Made by a program: the position numbers and the translations under genes. Positions 1-12,039 of a stretch of 64,000 bases of DNA are shown piece by piece (the first letter of the stretch is position 1; every line of letters begins with the position of its first letter). Source of the stretch: Apus apus (lineage: Eukaryota > Chordata > Aves > Apodiformes > Apodidae); assembly GCF_020740795.1 (NCBI RefSeq), contig NC_067286.1:1173990-1237989 (forward strand), in the 5' to 3' direction. The notes under the pieces are model-generated. The model saw only the letters and a program-made list of their open reading frames with translations, ran no database searches and was not told the DNA's origin.

Positions 1-76
1 AATCCCAAGCCGAGGCCACCATGCACAGCAGGGACAACCCCCGCACCACCAGCCAGCACCTCCCAAACTGCTACAA

Positions 77-82
77 TTTATT
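77..82 (-). terminator. FNBP4: FNBP4 polyadenylation signal
   Basis: TTTATT on the plus strand reads AATAAA on the minus strand, 92 bases past the FNBP4 stop codon. This implies a very short 3' UTR ending near position 50-65. Confidence 0.7.
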
Positions 83-173
83 GGACAAGGGTCAAGGGTG
101 GGGGGTTTGGAACTGTACATCTGTAAAAAAAAAAGAACCAACAGCCAGAAGCAGCAGAGGCAGGAGCAGGGCC

Positions 174-3100
174 TCACGTGCTGGAGGCGGTTTTCCTCCG
201 CTTCAGCCGCGCGCGCCAGTCCTCCGGCAGCGCCTCGAAGTTGGCGTTCCTCTCTGCCATGCCACTGTGGGGACACAGCAGGGCCTCAGTGCCAGGTGAC
301 CGTACCCACCACCCTCCTCTGGCATCCCCCCGGGGGCAGAGATCAGGATCCCACGGGGAAGTTTCTCTCCAGGAGGAGGTGAGATGGATAATGGGGCTGT
401 AGGGAAGGGCTGCAGGGAAAGAGCTGCTGGGGAAGCAGCTGCAGGAGCTAGGGAAGGGTCTGCCATGGAAAGGGAAGGGGCGGCCATGGAAGGGGCTGCC
501 ATGGAAAGGGAAGCGTCTGCCATGGAAGGGGCGGCCATGGAAAGGGAAGGGGCGGCCATGGAAGGGGCTGCCAGAGGTGGGAAAGAAGCTGCTGGGGAAG
601 GGGAAGGGGAAGGGTCTGCCATGGAATGGGAAGGGGCTGCCACGGAAGGGGGTTTGCCATGGAAGGGGCTGCTAGAGCTGGAGAAGGGGCTGCTGGGGAA
701 CGGGTGGTCAGTCCCTGTACCTCATCAGCTGCTGCTGCTTCCACTCCTCGATGCGCCGCTGGGCTGTAGTTTCCCGATCTTCCTCGCTGGAGCTGGAATT
801 CTCCTCCTCATCCAGCTCCCGCTGGATGCTCTGCCACTTCTTCACCAGCGATGGCATCTTCGTCTTGCCCTTCTTGCCCTGCGCCAGAAACCCCAAAAAG
901 CACCACGTGGTGAGGGCGGCTGGAAGGAGGAGGAGGAGGAGAGGGCGGCACCCGCACCAGAGCGCTCTCCTACCTTGTCCTTCCTCCCCTTCTTCGGCTT
1001 CTCCTTCTCGGGAGGAGGCGGCGCCTTAGGGGTGGGCGGCGGGGGGGGTCTTGGGGGGCGGCGGCTGCTCGGCAGTGGGCAGAGGTCCCCGTGCCGGGGC
1101 GGGCTGTGGGGTGGCAGTGGGGGCCAGGCTGGCGGGCGCCCCGCACTCCGAGTACCCCATGACGGCCGGTGCTGACACGCCCAGGTAGCCGGACTGCAGG
1201 CCCAGGGCGGGGGCCTGGGGGTGGCCTGGGGCCATGCGGAGGTTGGAGCGGGCCTGGAGCTCGTTCTGCAGCCGCTGGCGAGGCCGGAGGGAGGCCAAGG
1301 GCACGGCCGAGGGCTGGTACTTGCCGGCGGCCATCAGAGGCTGGCTGTAGATGACGGGGCAGCTGCCGATGGTGGCCGCGCGCTGCATCAGCCCCGGGGT
1401 CATCTCCACGGCTTTTCTCTTCTGAGGTTTGGCAGAGAGCAGAGGGGTGGGGCTGGCATCAACAGCGGCCTGGAGGAGAGGGCTGAGGTGAGCTGTGAGG
1501 GATGTGGCCCCCAACAGGCACCAGTCTGTGTGCACTCCCCAGTGGCCAAGACCCAGTTTCACTGAATTCCAGACTGGTTTGGGTTGGAGGGACCTCAATG
1601 ACCATCTAGTCCCACCCCCTGCACGGGCAGGGACACCTCCCACCAGCCCAGGTTGCTCCAAGCCCCATCCAACCTGCCCTTCAACACTGCCAGGGATGAG
1701 GCAGCCACAGCTTCCCTGGGCAACCTGGGCCAGGGTCTCACCACCCTCACAGGGAAGAATTTCTTCCTCATATCCAACCTAAATCCACCCTCTTCCAGTT
1801 TTAACCCATTCCCCCTCACCCCATCCCTCCCTGCCCTTGTCCCAAGCCCCTCCCCAGCTTTCCCGGAGCCCCTTCAGGCACTGGAAGGTGCTCTAAGGTC
1901 TCCCTGGAGCCTTCTCTTCTCCAGGCTGAACACCCCAACTCTCAGCCTGTCCCCACAGCCCCGCGTCACCCTGTCACCTCTGCTCACCTGTGCATTGCCG
2001 GCAGCCGGGCGCAGGAGAGGCTTCAGGGGAGCATCCTCCTCCGTTCCCGGGGCGGGCGGCTCCTCGCCCCCCTCATCTTCCATCTCCACTTCCTGGATCT
2101 CTCCATCTTCTCCGGGAGGCGGGGGGGGCGGCGGGGGGGGCGGCGGGGGCGGTGAATCCGGGGGAGGTGGAGGCGGCGGAGGCATTTCCAAAGGCAAAGG
2201 AGGTTGGAGGACCGGGACGGAGGACTGAAGCAGAGTCCAAAATGGAGTGAGCGGCATGAGAGACGTAGCAGGAACTTGGCCTGAGAAGGATTCTTTACAA
2301 AGGGAGCCTGAAGAATACATATTGACACAGGCTTGAAAACCCAGGCTACGGACTGCGCTGCCTGCTCCTGCCTGCTCCTGCCAGGAACGGGCAGAGCTCA
2401 GGCCACGGGCTGGACCGACGAGCCGCACACCAACGTCCCCAGCACCTAAAACCCAGGGGGACAGCTGGGACACGGCAGGGACGCTCCTCCCGGCTTCGCT
2501 ACGGCCAGCGCTGCCCCCCACCGCTCAGTGGGACCCCACACCAGGGCCAGGACCCCCACCACCCCCCCAAAACCCCACAGTGTCCCCATGTGCTGTACCT
2601 GCGGGGCGCTCGGCGGGGTCCCCGGGCCGCTCTCCTTTGTCTTTTGGAGGTGGCTGAGGAGGACCGTCGGTTTTCCTGTCGGCGCTTCGCTCTCCTTCCT
2701 CTTCGTCCTCCCCGTCGGGGAACTCCCACTGCGACTCTCCCGAGCGCTCGTTAACATAGAAATAGCGTCTATGCTCCCTGGATCACAAGAGAGAGAAGGG
2801 GGGGGCTTCAGATTCCCTTCCCCGCCACCGACACTCCGAGGCGGGCCTGCCCACGACAGCTCTGTGCTCTCGCAGGGGAAAGACCCTCTCGCCGCTCTCC
2901 CAAACAACTTTTTGAGGACAGGAAAAGCCCCGAGCTGGCCTGGCTCAAAGCTTTTTGTTTGTTTGTTTGTTTGTTTTGGTGTTTCTTTTTGTTGTTTTGG
3001 TTTGGTTTTGTCTTTTTAATTTGCTGGCTGTGTGAATGGTCGCCCTGAACAACCCTCCCTCTCTCCTCTGCTCCGAGGGAGGGCTGCAGAAAGCCAGCGG

Positions 3101-6100
3101 GCGGCAGAGCGACGTCTCCCTGAAACCTCAGGGACTTTTCAAGCTGGTGTTGGGGGCTGAAAGTTGCCCCCCCGAGAAGAGGCAGCAGGGGAACAGCCCA
3201 ACTGGAGAGAGGAGGCTGCCCCCCCTACCCCGGAGGTCGCTTTATATGATACTCTTGGGTGTCAAAAACACAACAGTGAATGCTAGAGAGAGGGAGCGGC
3301 TCTGGGAGCTGAAAAACAAAAGAGCAAAGATTTCAAACAAAGGAAAATCAATCCAGAAAGCCCAAAAAGACAAAGAAATGTTTGGGTCTGACCTGCTGGC
3401 AGGAGACAGAAATCTTGTTCTTCGTTCCGTCGATGTGTTGGAGTTTGTCCTTTGTCAGAGCTGTTGGTCAGAAGAGTTGATCCAGAGATCCTGCAAAGTT
3501 CACAGAGCTCTCGCATGCGCGACCCCCCAGGCCCGCCCTCCGCAGCGCTTTTCCACTCGCGAGAGTGAAACACCAGCTCTGTCCAGTCAGGGAAAATCAG
3601 CTCCGTCTCAAAAAGCACTGAGCACTCCTCAGTTTGGATCCTCCTCCAGTTTTTTGGCGGTCGGCCCAAACTCTGCCAGTGCCGGGATGTTTCTCTGCCT
3701 GCCCCCAGCACTGCTAACACAGAAGCTTTGCTCTCGGTCTCCCAGGGGGAACGGCGCCAACGTCGTCGGGTGGTGATGGTCACAAATCATGTCTGAGATG
3801 TCAGAGATGAAAGGTGAGGAAAGGTAGGAGAGCGCGTACCTGTCCCAGTGGCAGGACCAGCCTTTAGGGGTGGCGTTTATTTCGTATTGTTTTAGCTGTT
3901 CGGCTGCATCTTGGAGTTTGCGTTTGAGGTAGTTTCCATTGAGAGCCCCTTCTCGCCAGTCTGCAATGCGGGTCTAGAGGGCAAGAACGGGGGGGGGGGG
4001 AAGGTGTTGAGGAGGGGGCTGCCACTGAGGGGCTGGGGCTGCAAGTGGCCCCCGGGACAGGACTCGAGGTCTGGGAGAGGTGGTTTGTTTGTTTGGGTTT
4101 TTTTTGTGGTATTTTTTGGTATTTATTTTCCAGACTCGAGGTGGGGGGGCCAGGAGGATGAGATAAAAACAAGCCATGCTCTCCCCCCGGCAGAGGAAGG
4201 GGCACCTCGGCCGTTGGGATTTGATCCGCTTCGGAACAGAAGGCCGGAGCGAGGGGCGAAGGCTCGGTTACCTCTGTCTGCAACAGCAACATGTGGAAGT
4301 TGGAGATAGATTGTCTGTTGATGCCCAGGAACTCCAATTTATTAGTCAGAGTGTTTGCCAGCTCTCCGATCTGAAACTGCCGGGGAGAAAGGGGGAAGAG
4401 TCAAGAGCTGCCCTTGGGGAGCATTGCCGGGCGGCCGTGGCCTTTCCCCGGCAAACGGGATTCGGGATTGGGATGTGCCACCCTCAGTGTCTGTGCCTGT
4501 CACCCCTCCTGTTACCCCGACCCCTCCTGTGCCCCTGGGATGGGGTCAGTGTGGGGTGGCTCCTCTGGGAGCCCAAACTACTTCCTGAGGACCCTTTCCC
4601 TGCTCTGAGGGAGGACACAGGCTCTGGCTACCCTGGCTCTGGAATTACAGCAGAGCCACTGTTGGGGCAGTAAGAATTAAGTATTAATACTGGAATTGCT
4701 TCCCAAAGGAAAACAAGCCAGGATGCAGTATCAGGCTTGGCAAATCAGCGCTTTCCAGAGGCATGAGGCTGGAAAGCACAGGAGAAGGGCAGCAGCTCTG
4801 GATTTGCTCCTGAGCAGAAGCTGTGTCTGTGTTAAGGTTCAAGCCACTCAACCCTTGTGTCCCACTGGAGTCAGACCTCCGATCGGGGGACACAGGGACC
4901 CCCTGGGACAATCCCCTCTGAGGGGGTGTATGAAAGCAGACATGAGCCAGAGAGGGATGAAGAGCGGAACCAGGCAGGCACAAGGCACTGCAGCTGCTCT
5001 GAGCAGGGCTCCAAAGGGTCTTTTTTTCCCCCCTCCCCTCTTCAAAAGAGGCTCTGGAAGGTCCCCAGCGCCCACACCGGTGTGTCTCTGGAGAGAGGAC
5101 AGGCTGGACAATGCTAGAGGTAGGGAAATAATTAATTCCCGCATGAAGGTGGCTATGGAGAAGCCAGGGAAGATCCCATGGCAGCGGGTGGCTTGGCCAC
5201 GAGGAGCTGGTGGATCTCCTGCAGGGCAGAGGTGATCCCGATCCCGAGGGAGCGCACGGTACGGATTACCCGAGGAGATCCTGGCGTGGGGAAGCACCAC
5301 GGGCTTGTCCCCGAGCAGCAGGAGGGAAGGGGACAGCCGAGGGGACAGCTTTCAGCAGCCATCCAGGGCGCAGCAGCCAACCAGCTTTTCTTGTTGTTTT
5401 ATTTTTAAATAAATTAAATTAAATAATCAGACGAGCCTCAGGTAGATGTTATGCTGAGGGAGGGGGCAGCAGTTTCAGGCAGGGAACATCCCCATCTCCG
5501 AACTCTGTTCTTACAAAGAGATGGTGAATCTGTCACCAGGACAGTAACAAAGCCCGTCCCTTTCCTACTGGGAAAAGAATTAAGAGGTGGGAAAGGAGGG
5601 CAGGGCCGTAGGGCAGCTCTCCCTGCAGGTTTCCAGAGGGGTGATTCCCTGTCCGTAAACCATCTGGCACAGGGAGATGACAACATTTGCTGAGGGAAGG
5701 CAACTCCTCAGGAGGCAAATGGAATGCTGTGGGTTAAGCAGGGAACAGGGAATTGGAAGGAGGAGGAGAAAATCGTCCCTGCTACACTGTGGAACCATCA
5801 CTTGGGGCGGGCAGCTCCATGTGGCGCTGCTACAGGTCGGGATGGGGCTCTGGGAATTGTTCAACCACAGCCAGAAGGAGCAAAACAAGGCTCGGGAGAG
5901 AAAATATACCAGAGAAATCCCCAGGGCTTCCCAGTCTGCATCCAACAAGTCACGAAGGGCAGAGTGACCTGTACTGGAGCCTCCAGGCAGAGGGATTACG
6001 GACAAGGAATCTTCAGCCTGGACATGGGATGTGTGGAGGGGCAGGTGCCAGAGGACTGGAATGGTGTTAGGGTGAACAGGAAGTCTAAAGCATTTGCTGT

Positions 6101-9100
6101 CCCTCACGACCAGACCCGGGGGTCATGGACATGGGTGGTGCAGCAGCACCAGAGGGATGTTTGGAGCCTGGACAGGGATATGGTGCTGGCAGCACCGGAC
6201 ATGGACATGATGACTCTTCCTGGGCCAAACCCACAGCCTAGGGTTCAGGTGTCCCCACCAGCTGGAGGCAGAGGGAGCCAGGACATCCCCTGTGAGAGCA
6301 GCCAGGCCCCCAGCCACGATGGATCCCACCAACACCCGTCGTCTCCCTACCTTTAGGTCCTGCTCCTCCTCTTCTACTTTTGGAGCCCCCTGGGGTTTTG
6401 TTTTCTCCTGGGGCTCCTCAGACTCAGCCTCTTTGTCTGAATTCACCTCAGCCACTTCCGTGCTCGGTGCTGCAGGAGAAGAGAGGACAAGGTGAGGTCT
6501 TCTCCAAGCACCACCACGGTGCTGCCAGCAGCGGGCTGGAGCCACCGTGCTGGGAAGCTGGAGTGGGAGAGGGCAGGGAAGGAGCCAGGGCCTCTTTCCT
6601 ACTGGAGCCAACGACAAGAGCCTGAAAAAAAAGGAGAGAGGGTGAATGCCTCTGTGTTTGGATGGTGGGATCCCTCTGGAAGGACAGCAGGGAATGGCGG
6701 GATTACAGCCAGGGCAGGAAGGAGGAAGGGCCCTGGAGCAGAGGGGCTCAGGAAGGGTGGGAGAGCCAACTAGGCAGGCAGTCGTTAACTCAGGTGATTT
6801 GGTAATTTGTCAAGACATCAAGGATTAAATAAGTTGGGACAACGTGGGAGGCTGAAGAGCTCCCAGAAAGTTTTCAAGGTTTTGCCTGAGCCACGTCACA
6901 GGGCAGCAGAGACTCATTCTCTGTCCAAGTGACAAATTCCAGGGAGGAAAGTTTATCAAGGGACTCCTAAAATCCTGGGAGGAAAGAGACCCATTCCTCG
7001 TGTGTCCTGGGGCTCATGGGCAGGACAGTTCCCTCCATCACCCTGGGGCTCAATTTTAAACAGGTTACTTTGGAGCAGTAGCTTCCCATTCTCCTGGAAA
7101 ACGGGACACAAGCACTGCGGGGAAGAGCTGACTCCGGGGATGTTTCCTTCAGGAGGCACCAAGAAAAGCCCTCCAGGAAAACCACCCCACAGAGCCACCC
7201 TGGATACAACCAGAGCAGCTCCAGATGATGCCCCTGCCTGAAGCTGAGACACGATGGGGCCACCTCAGCCTGGGTTTGGGGCTCCCACTGCAGCAGGACA
7301 CACCCTGCTCTACATTCCAGATGGTTTGGGGCCATTTTTTCCTGAAGTTGGCCTGAAGCCTCAACTTCCCCAAGGCAGTAAATGTGTACAATGCTCCACA
7401 ACATCTGCTGACCTTTTACTATTTGACACTAAATTTGACACCAGCCTCTGAGAGACGGAGGCTGTGCTGGGGGAAACAGACAAGGAGAGGGAGGAACAGG
7501 GAGGAACAGCCCCAAGCTGCAGGTTGAGGCTGGATCTTGGGAATAATTCCTTCCCCCCAAAGGGCTGTCAAGCCCTGGCCCAGGCTGCCCAGGGCAGGGA
7601 GGGGAGTCCCCATCCCTGGAGGGGTTTCCAAGCTCTGGAGATGGTGCTGAGGGACATGGGGCAGGGGTGGGCAGGGCTGGGGGAACAGGTGGGACTGGAG
7701 GATCTGAAAGGGCTTTTCCAGCCAAAATGATTCCATGGCTCTACAAAAGTAACAGTGCCCCATGTGCCACAGTCAGGATTTTTAACACTGGGAGGAAACT
7801 GGAGGGTGGTGGGGTGGGATGCCACCATTACCACACCTCTGTGCTCGTTCTGATAAGCTGTGAGCATGAGCACTCTCCTGCTCATGTTCCTGGCAGTGCT
7901 GCCTGTGGCCCCTCTCCTGTTTATCTCCTTTAATCATAGGATGAATATAGGACAGTGGATAATTACAGGATAAAGGAGAGAACTGGGCAGAGCATCCCCT
8001 TGTGCCCTCTCTGCCCCAGGCCAGGTGGGCTGTGACAGGTGACAGCCACCCCCCCAAGCCCATCCCACATACCTCACCGCCCATCCCGGCTCCTCCTTGG
8101 CCTTTCCAAGCACCCAGCTCCTCTCTCCCAAGGGACCTGTTCCAATTACCTCCTTCTCCAGCTTCCGGACTCTCCCGTCCCGTTTTGCTGGAACCTCGAC
8201 TGCCGGATTCGGGGCTGGCAGCTCCCACAAAGAGTTTCCATTTCCCCCGTTTGGAGGCCAGCCTGCGGGCTGCGTCCTGCGGCCCCGATTGGCTGCCGTC
8301 AGAGAGGGGGCTGGAGCCGGAGACGCTGCCGTCCCCTTCCTCCAGGGCGCGCAGCTCGGCCTGCAGAAGGAACACGGCACCTCAGGGAGCTGAGCCTCCT
8401 GCCCCCGGGAACAGCCCCAGGAATGGAGACAGAGTGTCCCAACAGCCGCGGACTTGGCAAAGTCTGCGTGAAGCTGGGGATGATCCATACGGAGCCCCAG
8501 CCCACATGGGAGCAGCACAAGGAATGCAGGGGCGCTGTGCCGAGGGACAGAGACACAAAGTTCTGCTGCTCCTGGTTTATCTCCAGCTATTCTGCACCTG
8601 CAGCCTTTTTTTCCCCTAACAAAAACCTTTCCCCGACAAAAACCCTCCCCCACAAAACCCCTTTTCCTGACAAAAGCAACCCCCTCATTCCTGACAAAAC
8701 CACCCCCTTTTCCCTCACAAAACCCTTCCCCTCACCTTCTTCCTCTCCAGCACCATCTCCAGCTCGAGCGTGTCCTGCTCCTCCTCTTCCTCAGCACTCT
8801 CCCCAGACTGCACCACACTGCACAGCTCTGACTCTTCCAGGGGATCCCCACTGGGCTCTGGATCTTCGGGAGCAGCCGGTGCCGCCGGCGCCTCTTCCAC
8901 TTTCCCCTCCTCCTCCGGGGGAGGCTCCACCTCCTCCTTGCAGATCACCTTCCTCCTCCAGCGCTCCTCTTCCTCCTTCACCACGTCGGGCAGGAGCGGG
9001 GCCAGCAGAGCTGCAGCCACCCCTTTCTTCTCCTCCTCGTTGTTGGAGAGGGCTTGCACGCCTTCGTTCACCTCCTGCAGGATCAGATCCCTGTCAGTTT

Positions 9101-11899
9101 TCCAGCAGCTGCCACATGAGTTTTCTGGTGGCCACTGCAGCTCCCAGTCCCCTCACCCCATTCCCTCTGGGCTCCCCAAAGACTCCCCCCGCTGGCAAGG
9201 AAGCCCAAAGGGGCCCCTACAAGCCACCCCGTGGCAACCAGCCCCTGTCTGACTGACCTTCTTCACCTCCCTCTTGGCCCCACGGCCGGGCCCCTTCTCC
9301 TGGGAATACGGCTCGGCCGGCGCCACGAAGCTGCCGTTGGCGCCCGTCACGGTGCTGCTGAGGAAGAGGAGAGGGGTGAAGGGTGGGCTGGGGGAGGAAG
9401 GGCCCGCTGGGGGGGGACCAGGAGAGGTCTCTCCTACCTGTGCTGGTAATGCTGCAGGCCCTGGACCTGCGTGGCCAGGTACTGTGGCAGCTCCCAGGTC
9501 ACCTCGTTGCTCTGGGTGTTCCAGTAGTAGTAGCAGCCGGTGTTCTCGTCCCACACCTCCTGCCAGTCGCCCATCTCCAGCTCCCCCACTGCCAGGGAGG
9601 GGACATGGACAGGGTGTCACCCACGGGACACAGAGCCTGCGTCCCACTGCCAACCAGGTAAGCTCCTCAGGCAGGTGTCACCTCCCCTTTCCTTGGTGTC
9701 AGCTGCCTGTCACCACCCTCAGATCCCCTTGGGGAACAAAGCAGGGAACAGCAGCAGCCCCTAGAATGGGTGCAGCCCCCCCAGAGATGGGCGAGTCCCC
9801 AGAGGTGGATGCAGCCTCCACCCTGAGATAGGTCAAGCCCCCCCAGAGATGGGTGAGTCCCCAGAGGTGGATGCAGCCTCCACCCTGAGATAGGTGAAGT
9901 CCCCCCCAGATGGGTGCTCACCTCCTGCCAGTGAGCACTGGGTGTCATACTGCCATTCTGGAGCTGGCGTGGAACTGGCCCCATTGGCAGTGCCAGAGGA
10001 TTGGCCTGATCCTGATCCCGATCCCGACTCCTTCGGCTCCGGGCGGGGAGGGGTGGGGGGCAAGGCAGAGGAAGAGGAGGCAGCAGCGGAGGAAGGCTCA
10101 GCAGGCTGCGGAGGAGCCGTGATGGCGTCGATCTCCTGCAGGAAAACATCCCAAAAATCAACTTCAAAGCCCAGCAGGGGGAAAAGCGGAGCCAAAAGCA
10201 TCTGGGATGATCACAGTAACCCCCCTTTCCGACCCCCCCACTCGCTTCCCAAGGAGGAATTTCCACTCCCCCTCCCCACTGACCGCCAGGAAGTTCGCCA
10301 GGGTGCTGTCGATGTCGGCAGAGCTGTTCCCGTTGGCATCGGAGGGACGGGAGGATTTCTCCAGGGTTTCCCCCTCCTCCTCATCACTGTCTGCATAGGC
10401 ACCAAGCAGGCACAAACCTCCTGGAAAAATAGGGGGGAGGGGGGGAAAAAGTGGGATTTCAGGAAGGGGTGGGGGCATGGAAGTGGATCCAAACCCCCTG
10501 ACTCCTGTGGTCCCGTTAATCCGGTGATGGGAGAGCAGGGACTGCCCTCTAGAATTCCAGGGATAAATGTCACCCCTCCCTTTTCAAGCCATCTACTGGT
10601 ACAGCTCCTGACTCCCCAAAATCAGGGCATCAGCCCCAAAACCACACTGGGAGGGGTGGAATATCTATCCCCCTCTACCCCCAGGGAAAAAAAAAAGCCA
10701 ACAGAACATTAGGAGAGGAAAGGAATTCCCCATCCCTGGAAAAAAAAAAAGGGTTGTAGGATTCTATCCTGCCTGCAAACCACAGAGGGGGGAGGCACTG
10801 TTCCCCAAAACACTAATATTTTAATTGAAAAATTGATATTACAATTTATTTAAAAGCTGAGTACAGAAATAGAGGGGAAAAATCCCACCTTGTCTTCCCC
10901 TCCCTCAGTAAAAGATTCACCCCCCAAGACAATTCCCTCCTAACCCGAGTTTGTAATGGTGAGAAATCATCTGCCCTTCACAAAATGTTTAAAGTGGGGG
11001 GGGGGGGTTAACATCACATCATCACCCCAAAAACTGTCAAGTGGGGGGGAAAAACCCTGCTCTGGTCCCCCTCAGAAAATGGGGGGGAATCGCTGCCCCC
11101 CCCCCCCCCCAAAAAAAAGCAGTTCAAGGGGGTTGTCGTCCCACCCCAACATTGATTAAAAGAATTCAAGAAAAGCAAGCCTAAAAAAACCCCACAACCT
11201 GAAACAATTAAAAAAACGGTTTGTCACTCTTCTTTGGAAATCGAAATAACCGAGGAAGAAGTTAATGACCCCCCCTTTTTTTGGAAAAGGGTAATTAGAA
11301 AGGGATAACGAGCCCCCCCCCTTAAAGGGAAAGGACCGAATGAGCGCAGGACAACGAAACACAGCCCGGAGGAAAGAAAGGAGTCTTTTCTTAAGAGAAA
11401 ATTATGAAATGGGGGATGTTCCCCCACTAAATGCAGGGGGGCGCGGCCCTGATGGCTTTTTATTTTTTTTGGGGGGGTGTTTATAAATCCCCCTCCCGGT
11501 ACCTGTGGGCTTGACGGCGGCGGGCGCGGGGGGCGGCGGGTTGGGTGCGCTGCGGGGGGGCTCGGCCGGCGCTTCGGGCTCATCTGCGAGGAGGGAAGAG
11601 CCGTCAGGGACGGAGCGGGGAGGCGGGGGGGGAGGGGGGCCGGATGCCGAGGCGGCGGTGCCGGCGCTAGGCCGCAGCGCTCCGAGCAGGCCGCGCCGAG
11701 AGGCCTGCGGCGCCAGGCCGCGCCCCGCCAACAAAGCGCCCTGCCCGGCCCTGCCCGCCTCCCGCCGCCCCTTACCCGGCTCCGAGCCCGAGTCGGCCCC
11801 TTCCGGCGGCGGCCCCGCAGCCTCCTCGCGGCGGGGCCCGGGCGGGGAGAGCCGCAGGATGGGCCGGCGACCCGGGGCCGAGCGCGACTTCTTGCCCAT
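174..11899 (-). CDS. FNBP4: Formin-binding protein 4, 16 coding exons
   Basis: WW-domain protein that binds proline-rich FH1 segments of formins (family knowledge). Coding exons, 5' to 3' on the minus strand: 11899-11776, 11583-11503, 10420-10284, 10135-9922, 9588-9438, 9357-9258, 9074-8736, 8360-8150, 6469-6351, 4376-4272, 3973-3840, 2777-2599, 2307-1988, 1469-974, 878-721, 264-174. Phases agree at every junction except inside exon 14. The product begins MGKKSRSAPGRRPIL and ends LKRRKTASST, about 985 residues against about 1017 in human. WW1 is in exon 5 (GDWQEVWDENTG, YYYWN, VTWELP). WW2 spans exons 11-12 (GWSCHWDR, RYFYVN, SQWEFPDG). Exon 7 is acidic; exon 13 carries long proline runs; exon 15 has MPSLVKKWQSIQRELDEEE. 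The start codon lies in a CpG island. Exon 6 may start at 9357 or 9354 (tandem acceptors). Identity is certain; single splice sites were not tested. Confidence 0.95.
440..700. repeat. Purine-rich minisatellite in the last FNBP4 intron
   Basis: Imperfect tandem units built from the words GGAAGGGGC, GGCCATGGAAAGG and CTGCCATGG, about 18-36 bases per unit. The array fills most of the intron between exons 15 and 16. It contains few stop codons, so long repetitive open frames appear on both strands, but they are low-complexity and not genes. Confidence 0.8.
974..1469 (-). other. FNBP4: FNBP4 exon 14 with an apparent one-base frame break
   Basis: The exon enters in phase 0 (AAVDASPTPLL) and should leave in phase 0 at GRKDK before the donor at 973, but it is 496 bases long, one more than a multiple of three. 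Read on from its start, the frame reaches a stop at 1026-1028, just after a proline-rich stretch. The frame that matches human FNBP4 (KAPPPPEKEKPKKGRKDK) resumes across that stop, one base out of register. The break lies at or near a run of eight G at 1041-1048, with a further run of six G nearby. A sequencing or assembly length error in a homopolymer is the simplest reading. A real frameshift would remove the conserved last two exons. Confidence 0.8.
1553..1957 (-). mobile_element. CR1 LINE 3' fragment in FNBP4 intron 13
   Basis: Minus-oriented CR1 3' region. The plus strand shows the inverted 3' end (TGGTTTGGGTTGGAGGGACC), then the conserved words for 'GGGACACCTCCCACCAG' and 'CAAGCCCCATCCAACCTGCC', ending near CTCCAGGCTGAACACCCC. 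It is a 5'-truncated copy, which is usual for CR1. Confidence 0.92.
2957..3012. repeat. T/G-rich (TTTG)n simple repeat
   Basis: Several perfect TTTG units followed by T-rich, G-spaced sequence within FNBP4 intron 11. A similar short T/G-rich stretch lies at 4084-4125 in intron 10. Confidence 0.75.
7485..7750 (+). mobile_element. CR1 LINE 3' fragment in FNBP4 intron 8
   Basis: Plus-oriented. It runs from AGCCCCAAGCTGCAGG through GGATCTTGGGAATAATTCC and CCCATCCCTGGAGGGG to CTTTTCCAGCCAAAATGATT, ending with the CR1-type 3' end ATTCCATGGCTCT. It belongs to a different CR1 subfamily from the copy at 1553. Confidence 0.88.
8605..8735. repeat. Degenerate C/A-rich tandem repeat
   Basis: About eight imperfect units around the word CCCCTGACAAAA (about 14-18 bases each) sit just inside intron 7 of FNBP4, directly beside the donor of exon 7. 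Confidence 0.65.
9777..9915. repeat. 61-bp tandem repeat, 2.3 copies
   Basis: Two nearly identical 61-base units (CCCCCCAGAGATGGG, then GTCCCCAGAGGTGGATGC, then CACCCTGAGATAGGT) at 9777 and 9838, and a partial third that runs up to the exon 4 donor of FNBP4 at 9921. Confidence 0.85.
10700..11480. other. Homopolymer-rich FNBP4 intron 2, no feature seen
   Basis: Between exons 2 and 3 the sequence is a patchwork of A, G and C runs. Examples are a G run near 10997, a C run of about 16 at 11096-11111 directly followed by A, and a G run near 11471. No coding homology, repeat family or RNA gene was recognised. Confidence 0.5.
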
Positions 11900-12030
11900 G
11901 GCGGCGGCGCTGGGGCTGCGGCCGCGCGGGCCGCGCTGACGTCACCGGCAGGGGGCGGGGCCACGGCCAGATGGGGGCGGGGCCACGGCCACATGGGGGC
12001 GGGGCTCCGCTCCGGCCCCGCCCCTCGGGA
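11580..12030 (-). promoter_or_regulatory. FNBP4: CpG island promoter of FNBP4
   Basis: Dense CpG sequence covers exon 1 and about 130 bases upstream of the start codon. Upstream of the ATG lie a perfect cAMP-response palindrome at 11937-11944 and three GC boxes (GGGGGCGGGGCC type) near 11951, 11974 and 11997. There is no TATA box. This is a housekeeping architecture; the transcription start is inferred to lie between 11900 and 11960. Confidence 0.8.
11937..11944. promoter_or_regulatory. Palindromic CRE (TGACGTCA)
   Basis: A perfect eight-base CREB/ATF consensus lies 38 bases upstream of the FNBP4 start codon, directly before a series of GC boxes. Function is inferred from motif and position only. 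Confidence 0.7.
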
Positions 12031-12039
12031 TGAGCCCTC

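Noticed and set aside
384-1175. Plus-strand open frame with MEREGAAMEG repeats
   Set aside because: It is minisatellite translation running into the antisense of FNBP4 exons 14-15.
8039-9256. 405-codon plus-strand frame
   Set aside because: Antisense to FNBP4 exons 7-8, proline/serine-rich because those exons encode acidic and lysine-rich protein; no start context or homology.
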